Of a DNA stretch of 64,000 nucleotides, positions 24,435-33,722 are shown one piece after another. The translations under genes were made by a program, and so were the position numbers. The stretch covers positions 37,101,598 through 37,165,597 of the forward strand of contig NC_030385.2 of the NCBI RefSeq assembly GCF_001625215.2. Reading direction: 5' to 3'. Origin of the DNA: Daucus carota subsp. sativus (Eukaryota; Streptophyta; Magnoliopsida; Apiales; Apiaceae). Under the pieces are notes generated by a model. It was not told the DNA's origin. It saw only the letters and a program-made list of their open reading frames with translations, and did no database searches. Position 1 is the first letter of the stretch; each line of letters starts with the position of its first letter.

Positions 24435-25118
24435 ATGTCTCATATCCTTTATGATATGTTTCTTTCCTCTGATTTTAGATCACCCTTTTCTTTTTCGCAG
24501 AAAAAAAATAATTAGGGTTTAATTAGGGTTATAAAACAATTATGGGGAAAGATTGAATTTTTATCTTATTCATGAGCAAGATGGGAAGTTCTTGCTCATG
24601 ATGAATTGAATTTGCGTTTAAATAATTGTGTATATGTGATTGTTTGGTCCTTAATTTTATTGCACGGGGAAATCAGAGGGACAGAGACCGTGAAAGGGCT
24701 CAAGCTAGAGCGGGCAACAAGGGCAAGCAAGTGAAAGATGATGGATTAACCCCTGAACAAAGAAGAGAGAGGTGAGAATTTGGTCTTGCCTTATACGTAT
24801 GCACATTTGTTTATGATTGATTACAGAAATTTAAATTTCACGTAGATTTGTACCAGAGCCAAATTTTGTGTAGATATGTACTTGAACCTCGACTTCTCGT
24901 TGCTGGGAAGGGTATATTTTATTTTGTTCAAAACTTTTGTGTGTGGTTGTGTAGTTTCTGTGTGTTAGTAATGATGGTAATGTGGGCGGCTTGATGTGGT
25001 GGTTTGTGTGTGCAGGGATGCGAAGGCACTTCAAGAAAAGCTAGCGAAAAAGGCAGCACAAGGTGGAGGAAACAACAATGGAGGAGGTGATTTAGGTAAA
25101 ATTAACAAGAAGAAATGA
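24435..25118 (+). CDS. Small EDRK-rich factor (SERF/4F5) family protein
   Basis: Exons: 24435-24441, 24666-24771 and 25016-25118. They total 216 nt, 71 aa. The protein opens MSRGNQRDRDRERAQARAG and contains DDGLTPEQRRERDAKALQEK, the 4F5 family signature. It then runs through a KKAAQGGGNNNGGGDLGK tail to a Lys-rich end. SERF proteins are small, highly charged and disordered, and in animals they modify aggregation of other proteins; the plant role is not established. The first intron begins ATATCCTTT and ends AC, so the start codon and the main body are joined only if a minor-class AT-AC intron is removed. That removal recreates the family N-terminus. The second intron is ordinary GT-AG. Confidence 0.9.
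24442..24665 (+). other. U12-type AT-AC intron of the SERF gene
   Basis: The 5' splice site reads ATATCCTTT, an exact minor-spliceosome AT-AC consensus. TCCTTAAT at 24648-24655 matches the U12 branch-site consensus (TCCTTAAC), with its branch A about 11-12 nt before the 3' end. The intron ends TTGCAC. Splicing gives ATG TCT C|GG GGA AAT CAG, i.e. Met-Ser-Arg-Gly-Asn-Gln. I found no GT-AG alternative that gives the same frame. Confidence 0.85.
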
Positions 25119-25290
25119 ACAGGTGTATGACTTTGATGGATTGGACAATGTTGGATTTATAGATCAGATATGGGTTTGGGATGTGAAGGATCATAGTTTT
25201 GTGTTGTGCTAATTACATGTGATTGGGGTGTAACAAAAGGAGCTGTGTTTATTAACTTTGTACTCTAAACCCTTATTTGATATATCGAAT

Positions 25291-25474
25291 TTTCTATGGT
25301 GTGCCCATGGGCACACAATAGTCACTAACTCCCATGAAAATACTAGCTTTTGATTGGTGGATGGATAATAAATGTTGATGGCCCCCCTGCATTTACACCA
25401 ATTCCACCAATCAAAAGAAGCCATTTTCATGAGAGTTCGTGCTTATTGTGTGCCCTTGGGCACACATTAGAAAA
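25291..25474. mobile_element. Short foldback MITE with GTGTGCCC..GGGCACAC ends
   Basis: TTTCTATGGTGTGCCCATGG at the left is mirrored by CCTTGGGCACACATTAGAAA at the right. The complementarity extends inward past CTCCCATGAAAAT, giving about 50-bp terminal inverted repeats around a 90-bp core. A target duplication is not clear. It lies in the 3' flank of the SERF gene. A similar AATGTGTGCC-ended element is at 33365-33490. Confidence 0.75.
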
Positions 25475-26778
25475 ACCGTTGATATATAATAATGCAACTT
25501 CCATGTTTACTAAATTCTTGTTTTAGATTAGTTGTGTTTTTTGTTTTCACTTTCCGTGCTTATAATGGTTTGTAGACTTTGTGTTCTCACTTTCTGGGTT
25601 TATAATGATTTGTAGACCTACTAATATGCTCTAGATGATTATTAACACAATGTACTGATGCCTTTATTTCTAATATGCAATCAACATTACAATGTCGCGA
25701 TCAAAATAATATTGTCATAGAATATGTGGTCTTGGTTGGTGTGGGGGTTGATGTTAGGTTCTTGATTGGAATGTGGTTTTGGTTGGTGTGGGTGTTGATG
25801 TTAGGTTCCTCATTCAATTGTGTAAACAAGTCCATCCATTGAGTTGGATGCTAGGACTTGTAATACTAGAGTCCCTTTCAGTAATTATGGAGGCAAACAG
25901 TTCAAATAAGCTCGATTCAGGACAGAATTTAAACTTCAGGTCCAAACCAAAAAATTAGTCATTTGGTTTCTTGCCAGGTTCAAGTGCACTGAAATCATGA
26001 TTTTGGTATGGAATGCATGTGCTACTAGTGCTACTAGCAAAGTTTAGATAAGAAGATACACATTGAATCTGGTAACAGCTAACTGAAAGAGAGAAAGCAA
26101 GGAAATGCTAGAATTGTAAGTGACAAACTAAGGTTCCATATAAAAAATGTAATTATATAAGAAGAAAGAAAATTGTATAAAATGAAATGACAGAGGAATT
26201 TGAAAGATTGCAAACTTTTTATATTAAAGGGTCGTAGAAAATAGAATGAATGAATAAATGGAATGAGCATTTCATGCAAATTTTTTATATCAAATGACTG
26301 TAGAAACTACGACAAGTAGATGGAAGAATCATTTTTTTTTCAAATATGTGAAATATTTGGTTTAATTAGCTTGAAATGAAATGGAAGAAATTTTATTTTT
26401 ATAATTTCTCTTAAATAAGAATATATATGATTCTATTACCATCACGAAACGAAATGGAAGAAGGGATTATTTTCTCATTTTCCCTCAAATAAGAGTATAA
26501 ATTTGGTTTTATTACCTTCAATTAACACAGAGTATCGTAATTTATGTCGAGGTAAACATACGATGAACAGACAATTTAGCATTCTTTTCAAATTGTGAGT
26601 TTTGAAAAATAAAAATTTGGCTTTATTACTTATTCAAATATAATATATAAGTATAAATTGAATTAATAAAATATTAAAATTACAAATATATTTTCATCCT
26701 TATTAAGATAAAAATATAGAATTTTCATTCCATTTTTATTTTTCTTATACATACACTCATACAAAAAATGTTTTCATA
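25475..26778. other. Intergenic, no gene seen
   Basis: No coding region was recognised. A roughly 32-bp segment containing TTGGTTGGTGTGGG and GTTGATGTTAGGTTC occurs twice (about 25734 and 25782). The rest is AT-rich. Confidence 0.4.
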
Positions 26779-26851
26779 CGCGCCAGGTAGGGGTCGAACC
26801 TACGACCTTCTGCTTAGGAAACAGACGCTCTATCCACTGAGCTACAGGCGC
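26779..26851 (-). tRNA. tRNA-Arg (anticodon CCT)
   Basis: On the minus strand the sequence starts GCGCCTGTAGCTCAGTGGAT (acceptor and D arm). It continues through the anticodon arm TCTGT-TTCCTAA-GCAGA, with anticodon CCT at 26816-26818. The T arm is GTAGG-TTCGACC-CCTAC. It ends CTGGCGC plus discriminator G, 73 nt in all. All four stems pair and there is no intron. A T-run (26763-26768 as A's on the plus strand) follows within about 15 bp as a Pol III terminator. It reads AGG codons. Confidence 0.96.
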
Positions 26852-26957
26852 ACAACAATATGTGGTACATTGCAATATAATCTATTAACCTTAAAGAACT
26901 CCAGAGATCAGAATGGTGAACTCGAAATTGCCCCGCCCAGCTTTATTCATACTCCTC

Positions 26958-27400
26958 GGGGCTCGTTTGGTTCGTGAGTTTCTGAAATCAGGTATGGGGT
27001 TTATTCTTTCCAAACCCATACCTAGTGTTTGATTGAGAAAAATAAAATTTGAAACTCATACCTAAAACCCCCAAGATATGGGTGTTTGATACCCAAGTGG
27101 GAAGGTGGGTATGAGATAGAGGTATGAGCTATATTCATTTTTTATTTTTTTGTCTCTCTTTAAGTAATGAAATTAATGTTTGATACAAAATTAAATCAAT
27201 GATGTAAAAATATAAGACAATAATAATTTTATTAATATTTTTAATTAATATATATTAATAACTTATTTTTTAAAAAAGTTGCATATATTGATTTCAGCAC
27301 TTAACCAAACACATGATATCATATATCATACCTTAAACCCATACTAGTTTAACCCGAATCCTCATTCCAACCCGATACCACTCCTCGAGCTAAACGATCC
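26958..27400. mobile_element. Probable Tourist/hAT-like MITE
   Basis: The left end GGGGCTCGTTTGGTTCG and the right end, inverted (GGATCGTTTAGCTCGAGG), form imperfect inverted repeats around about 440 bp with repeated CCATACC/GGTATG motifs. I could not identify a target duplication. It adjoins the tRNA gene. Confidence 0.5.
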
Positions 27401-27409
27401 TTCAGTCTC

Positions 27410-28162
27410 AATTATTTGTTTATATATAATTATTTGTTTATATATAATTTGAGCATGGAGAAAAAGGGTAAAGTGGTCGGACCCATTGATATTTACTCCC
27501 TCCTTCCAATTATAATAGTCCATTTTGTACAAATCACACATATTTAAAAAATATTAAATGTGATATGTTGTTATCATTGTCAAACGTTGATTATACAAAA
27601 ATACTACTAAATTTTCATTTATTTTGTTAAAAGTCAACATAATTTGCATTGTAAATCATGAAAATTGTGTGAAGTAAATGTAAAGAGTTGGATAGTGCGA
27701 TGAGAAGGATACCGTAAGGAAATGGTTAGGAGAGAGGGTAACTGATCATATTTAGAAGTAAGAGATTTGGGTGTTTTAGTGGTTTGACCATTTTCAATCC
27801 CCTAATGTTAGTTTTTGATAATTGGCGGGGATTAAAATAGAAGTTTGGACTCAAAAAGCTAATTTTGAAGAGTTTCTTAGGTTGGAAGTTTTGGTATACG
27901 TCATAAAAAGCTCATCAAATACCTATTTATCAAACAGTTTTACAAAAAATCGTTTATTCAATACGCTAGTCAAAATATTTATTTCAATAACATCCGATAG
28001 TCAAAACATTTATTTCAATCAACAAATCAAAATATCTAATTCAATCCGCTAGCGCCTAAGCGCTAATTCCTAACAATACCATTCTTCAGAAAAAAGAAAA
28101 ATATGCGACTGTCTATCAAGCCGGGGCGAATGTCTAAAGGAGACCTCTATTCTTAATTTTAT
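27410..28162. other. Intergenic with Stowaway fragments
   Basis: TACTCCCTCCTTCCAATTAT at 27494 looks like one Stowaway end with no partner. AAAGGGTAAAGTGGTCGGAC just before it resembles the body of the MITE at 19545-19848. From 27530 to 28150 I see no gene. Confidence 0.4.
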
Positions 28163-28359
28163 GGGCTTTTTTTATTCATAACTACGTTTTCAATCTTATT
28201 TCCAAAAATACTACCTTATCCAATCTTATTTTCAAAAATACTACCTTCTCTAAAATATTTTCAAAAATACTGTGGTTGCATATGCAACCATATATGCAAC
28301 TACAAATCCTGATTTCAAGTTTCAGATTTCAAATGTCATTTTCGACCTCATCGTTGGAG

Positions 28360-28443
<84 letters not shown>

Positions 28444-28851
28444 ACCTCATATGCAACTAAATGAAACTGAAAACTGTAAGTTCCAACTGAAGTATGGGTG
28501 CCCCTGGCGGGGCCATTAGATTGCAATAGAATCAACTGAATGCAACCTCATATTCAACTAAATGCAACCTCATATGCAACTAAATGCAACTGAAAACTGT
28601 AAGTTCCAACTGAAGTATGGGTGCCCCTGGCGGGGCCATTAGATTGCAATAGAATCAACTGAATGCAACCTCATATGCAACTAAATGCAACTGAAAACTG
28701 TAAGTTGCAACGGATGTATGGTGTGCCCCTGGCGGGGCCATTAGATTGCAATAGAATCAACTGAATACAACCATATGCAACTATATATGCAACTGAATTC
28801 CTGATTTCGAGTTCCAGTTTTCAAATGTCATTTTCGACCTCATATTTGGAT

Positions 28852-28904
<53 letters not shown>

Positions 28905-29120
28905 CTCCAATGATGAGGTCGAAAATGACATTTGAAAACTGAAACTTGAAATCATGATTTGTAGTTGCATATATGGTTGCATATGCAACCACCGTATTTT
29001 TGGAAAATATTTTCAAAAAGGTAGTATTTTTGAAAATATTTTAGAGATTTGAAAATAAGATTGGATAAGGTAGTATTTTTGAAAATAAGATTGAAAAAAC
29101 AATATACAAGATAATTCCCC
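28163..29120. mobile_element. MULE-like foldback element with (TA)n cores and triplicated GTTGCA units
   Basis: The near-perfect 9-bp flanks are TAATTTTAT (28154-28162) and TAATTTTAA (29121-29129). The ends are GGGC.. and ..TCCCC. The terminal inverted repeats are about 190 bp: CAATCTTATTT(C/T)CAAAAATACTACC and GGTTGCATATGCAACC motifs run in from both sides to CGACCTCAT and GAGTCGA, followed by (TA)n. The centre holds three ~100-bp tandem units (about 28441, 28563 and 28663), each containing AACTGAAAACTGTAAGTT and GCCCCTGGCGGGGCCATTAG. It is the same family as 13272-14257. It encodes no transposase. Confidence 0.82.
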
Positions 29121-29429
29121 TAATTTTAATCATCAATATTTATTATTATTCTAATTTTAGAACTTCGTTAAAATTGTTGAGGACACTATATTTAGGAATA
29201 TACTAACTATTCATATTTTGTGAATGAAACTTTTTATACTCCTCACGATTATTTTATAGCCGTTTAAATTTTTTCCATAAACTCGGAGGAGCTTTGGGTT
29301 GATAGTTTTAAAAAAAGTTATTTAAATAAAATTACAATTGCTATATTTTTATTTTGAATAAAAGAAGTTTTAAATATACTAATGTTGTAGAGTCAAAACT
29401 TGGGAAAATTGGTATCCCGCCCCACCCTC

Positions 29430-29640
29430 TAAAAAAACCTTTAACATTTTTGTAGAGAGATCTAAGTTAACACTTCTGTTCATTTTGTTAGGAATCATGC
29501 TAATAGGGTAGCTCATGAATTTGCTCGTTTACCCTGGTTAGTTAATTGCCATACTGATTTTATGTCTCTCCCTTCTTGTTTGGAAGAGGCTGTTTGCGAG
29601 ATTCTTTAGTTTAATGGAAATTTCCTTTCAAAAAAAAAAA
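29430..29640 (+). mobile_element. 5'-truncated LINE: RNase H end and poly(A) tail
   Basis: From 29478 the plus strand reads VHFVRNHANRVAHEFARLPW and continues to a stop at 29607-29609. This matches the C-terminus of the RNase H domain found at the end of plant L1-type LINE ORF2 proteins (NxxAHxLAR motif). A short 3' UTR and a run of 11 A's at 29630-29640 follow. Upstream the frame is broken, so this is a dead 5'-truncated copy. Confidence 0.72.
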
Positions 29641-29842
29641 CATTATCTAATATCATTAAATTGCAATTTTTCCGGGTCTCATCTCTATACGTCATATTAT
29701 CATGTGCTTATCGATTCAAAGTAATGGTATGTTAAATTTATATAAATTATAAAAACCAAGTGGTACTTTATTAAATTTATACTATCAATTATAAAATCAA
29801 GTGGTGTCATGACTTGACCAAGTGCTAAAGCTGCACTACGAC

Positions 29843-30241
29843 AGCTGTAATTCGAGTCGGGCGCTCGCTCGGCTTGAACTCGTTTAAGTAAACTCGATTC
29901 GACTTGTTTAGTTAAAGGAGCCGAGCTCGGGCAAAAGTTCCGACGCATTTAATTAAACGAGCCGGATCGACTCGACTCATGAAATTAAACGAGCCGAGTT
30001 TGGGTAGAGGTTTAGGCTCGATTAAGTGTAAAATTAAATGAGCCGCTCTCCCGACTCGCTAAAACCGGCTCGTTTAGTTAAATGAGCCGGCCCGACTCGA
30101 CTCGTGAAATTAAACGAGTCGAGTTCGGGTAGGGATTTAGGCTCGATTAGTTAAACGAGCCGGCTCAACTCGGCTCGATTAACTTCGACTCGAATTACGC
30201 CCGGCTCGAAACTCAGCTCGCTCGGTCCGAATTACACCCTT
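29843..30241. mobile_element. Probable hAT-like MITE with GAGCCG/CGGCTC repeats
   Basis: TGTAATTCGAGTCGGGCG near 29846 is mirrored by the CGAATTACACCCTTA end near 30229-30241. The interior is a dense set of AAACGAGCCG and CTCGACTCG repeats, much more GC-rich than its surroundings. Termini of the TGTAATTCG type are common in plant hAT MITEs. A target duplication was not found. Confidence 0.6.
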
Positions 30242-30955
30242 ACAGGCTTACACACTACTATAGAAGTGGTTGCTGTATGAATGAATAAACTATTGCCCAA
30301 ACTTTAATGCACGGTGGGAAGCCGGTGAGTTGTCAAAAATGGGTTATTGTGTGCGGTCGTGGTTTTACAATGTCCATAAGTCCACTGTCTATCTGTGCAA
30401 ATTGGACCTGGCCAATGCAAACGTGTACAAATTGTTACTTTAGCAACCAGCTTGGTATATACAACATGTGTGTACCTGTCAAAACATAAATTAAGGTAAT
30501 TGCTTAATTTCTTTATCTTAAGATGAGAGATAGTGGGATACTATTATTGTGTCTATTTATTATTATTTTCGTATATTGGTTTACAAAACTTTATTGAAAA
30601 AGTAGAAATTATTAATGTTAGATTAGATTTTAATAAATCAGACGGAATTAAAAAAATTCTTAGAGTTGCTATAGAAAGAAAAGTCAAAAGGTGGACTTTT
30701 GGGGAAAAGCCAAAACAAAATTAAACGAGGCACAGAAAAGGGTTAAAATATTGAGGTGAGTAGCCGTTTCATCTTACGTATATATAATGTGAACCACTTG
30801 ATTGTGTTGGTTTTGGACTCACCAAACCCACTCTCCTCACGTCTTACCTACCCCATATTTCCTCCAAAATCCAACTAACATTTTTGTGATGCATATGATG
30901 TATTCATGTATGTAATTAATATATGCCACATCAAATTTCCTAAATTATATCTATA
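30242..30955. other. Intergenic, no gene seen
   Basis: No recognisable gene. An open frame at about 30307-30489 and another near 30533 carry no family motif. Confidence 0.35.
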
Positions 30956-32457
30956 CTAGTTGATAAACCGCGCGTTGCGGCGGCCTATTAAAATTATATC
31001 AATGATTTAATATTAATATTCGTAGAGTATAATAATTTTGTGGCTATTTATAAAGAGTATATTCATGATTTAATATTTGTAGAATAAAATAAATTTTATA
31101 TTATAAAAATCTTGATGTAATACCAATACTAATATATAAAATTGCGAAATTGGATTATAATTCATGGTGAAAAAATGAAAATAAATTTCTACACGTAATT
31201 AACAATTTAAAACACGACGAATCTTAATTTTATTTGTGCTATTTTTTTTTTTTGAAAAGTAATCATGTTCTTACATTGTCAACTTCCTCAAAGTTTTTGG
31301 ATTGATTGTGCATCCATGAAATAGCGGTCTATAACTACTCTTGCGTGTAACAACCTTTATTTTTTAATATTGTATAAACAACTTTGACTTAAAAGTTGTT
31401 TGAACGGAGTAAACAGATAATGCATGAATAATATTTTCTTGTATACAAAGTAAATCATATGAAAATTAACAACAAACATGTCCGATTAACAAAACAAATA
31501 TTATAACAGAATAACCAACAAACATACATTACTAATAGTTAATTTATTGATATCATCCATCAATATCAAGTCAAGGCTATATTCTTCTCCCGTGTTTAGA
31601 TTTGTCGACTTTCACATAGCGGTCTATACCTTTGCTTGCAACAACCTTTATTTTTTAATACCGTATAAACAACCTTCACTTATCGTTGCAGAAGAACAAC
31701 ATCACCGAGCTAGAAATCGAGCAAGAGAACTATCACCAGAGAGATGTAGGGTTGTGGTATTGAGAGAGAGAGTAGATGGTGTTTAGATGATCCAAAACTC
31801 TACAACCTATAACCTATAGGGGTATTTATAGGTGCGGAGTGACTTGTGTGCTACTCTTTCCCATAATTAAATAATCAGAAACAAAATCAGATTAAAACTT
31901 TCAAACTGTTATATTCCATAAATAATTTGAAACAAAATCAGATTTTGAAACTTGCTTCCAATATATCCAAAACTTGCTTCTAATATATCCGAAATTAAAA
32001 AAGGTAGTTATATCGCTTCCCCTTTATATAGAAACAAAATCAGATTAAAATTTTCAAGCTACTATATTTCATAAATAATCTGAAATAAAATCAGATTCTG
32101 AAATCGAAACGAAAAAAGGTAATTCTAATTTTTGATATTTTTTATCCAAAAATTCCAGAAAATCTTCTCGAAACTTGCTTCTAATATATCCGAAATTTAA
32201 AAAGGTAGTTTTTTTTGAAAAGGTAGTTATATCGCTTCTCCTTTATATAGAAACAAAATCAGATTAAAATTTTCAAGCTACTATATTTCATAAATAATCT
32301 GAAATAAAATCAGATTCTGAAACCGAAACTAAAAAAGGTAATTCTAATTTTTAATATTTTCCATCCAAAAATTCCAGAAAATTAGAAAAATAGAACGGAG
32401 CGATGTGAGATGCGCCACCTACACGCCCCTCGCTTCTCCTTTATATAAGTATATTGA
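30956..32457 (-). mobile_element. Non-autonomous Helitron, minus strand
   Basis: Read on the minus strand the element starts TCAATATACTTATATAAAGG after an A. It ends with a hairpin-like CCGCCGCAACGCGCGG, then TTTATCAACTAG before a T. This gives the full Helitron signature (A|TC..hairpin..CTAG|T) and a length of about 1502 bp. Internal duplications are present. A ~220-bp unit containing GAAACAAAATCAGATTAAAA is repeated near 31879, 32030 and 32250. A segment around ATAGCGGTCTATA..AACAACCTTTATTTTTTAATA occurs near 31322 and 31618. Partial copies of the 5' terminus (CGCTTCTCCTTTATATA) recur at 32010 and 32233. No Rep/helicase is present. Confidence 0.85.
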
Positions 32458-33023
32458 TTTTGTCTCAAAACTAACATTAACTCTTTGTTCAAGTGATTTT
32501 TTGCTATTAAATTAATATTAATAATTATTATATTATCTTGCAAGATTTAAATAAAAAAAATCAGAAGACTGATATTTTAATAATTTTTCATAAACTTAAC
32601 ATAATTAATAAATTTTAATAAACTATAGTTATTTTGATTTTGAGTAAAATGTGAGCTCTAAGTAGAAATGTAGGATATATTTATACACCAACTCATCGTA
32701 GAAAGCGTACCAAATCTGTTATATTATAAATATGAATATATTATAATAAAATTTAAATATTTATTTATACATCATTAACAAATTTTAAAAATAATATAAA
32801 TTCTAGTTTAATATATAGGATTGTTCAAAGATAATATAAAAAATTTCCTTGTAGGAGAGAATACAACATTTTATATGATTTTAAAATATAATTTATTTAT
32901 TTTTTTGACAGAATTTGCAGTTAAAATACATGAGAAAACCAACAATACTTTCAATTTATAAATAAATATGCATAAGTTATTCGATCTAAATCCCAAGATA
33001 CAAACAAAACAAAAGAAAAACTA
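32458..33023. other. AT-rich intergenic, no gene seen
   Basis: Nothing recognisable was found apart from AT-rich sequence. Confidence 0.35.
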
Positions 33024-33325
33024 CTCTCTCCGTCTCAATTTATAAGTCTCTTCTGTAAAAAAAATTTGTCCCAAAATACTTTTCCCTCTCTTTTTTCAAT
33101 AGAAATTTATCTATATATTAATTGTGACCTTTTTGAAACTCAACATTATTCTCATTTCTCAATACACTAAATCCTTATATTTATTGTGATTTTTTTGAAA
33201 CTCAACTCTATTCTCATTTATCAATGCACTAATTAATGTTAAATGAGATAAAATTATATCCAACCAACTTTTTTCTTAATATGTGTGTTTATTTCAAAAT
33301 GGACCTATAAATTGAGACGGAGGAG
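33024..33325. mobile_element. Stowaway-type MITE upstream of C4H
   Basis: CTCTCTCCGTCTCAATTTAT is mirrored by ATAAATTGAGACGGAGGAG, each next to TA; about 302 bp. It lies about 0.4 kb upstream of the C4H start codon. Confidence 0.88.
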
Positions 33326-33364
33326 TACTCAATTCCTAACAACAACAAAAAAAAAGACTTGTAT

Positions 33365-33490
33365 AATGTGTGCCTGTAAGTGCGAAAATTTTTGTATTTA
33401 GATCTATGATGTATTTGCAGGGATCCACCACTTTTGAGAAATAAGAACAGTACAAAAAATTTCGTGCTTAGCATAGGCACGGCACACATT
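33365..33490. mobile_element. Small foldback MITE in the C4H promoter region
   Basis: AATGTGTGCC at the left and GGCACACATT at the right extend inward as inverted repeats (GCGAAAATTTTTGTA against TACAAAAAATTTCGTGC). Total length is about 126 bp. It is related in its ends to the element at 25291-25474. Confidence 0.7.
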
Positions 33491-33560
33491 AAAAAATCGA
33501 AACGAAAATTCATAAGCCATACTACTATTATCATCTCTCTCTTTTGAAAATTAACGCCGT

Positions 33561-33621
33561 CTCACCAACTCCCTCCCTTACCTAACTCACCAATCTCCCA
33601 ACTCTTCACATGTATATAAAC
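33561..33621 (+). promoter_or_regulatory. C4H core promoter with AC-type elements
   Basis: CTCACCAACTCC (33561-33572), ACCTAAC (33580-33586) and CTCACCAATCTCCC (from 33587) match the AC/P-box and L-box type motifs that bind R2R3-MYB factors in phenylpropanoid promoters. TATATAAAC at 33613-33621 is a good TATA box, about 105 bp before the ATG. The motif matches are seen; the regulation is inferred from the pathway. Confidence 0.7.
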
Positions 33622-33722
33622 ACATCTCCCATCTACCACAGCATTCAGGAACATATAAACAAACACACATAAAAAAATATAGTAACTATTCATTCCCATC
33701 TCAAAACATAAAATAGCCAATG

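Noticed and set aside
27494..27540. Complete Stowaway MITE at 27494
   Set aside because: Only one terminal repeat is present; no matching inverted end was found downstream, so it is reported only as a fragment.
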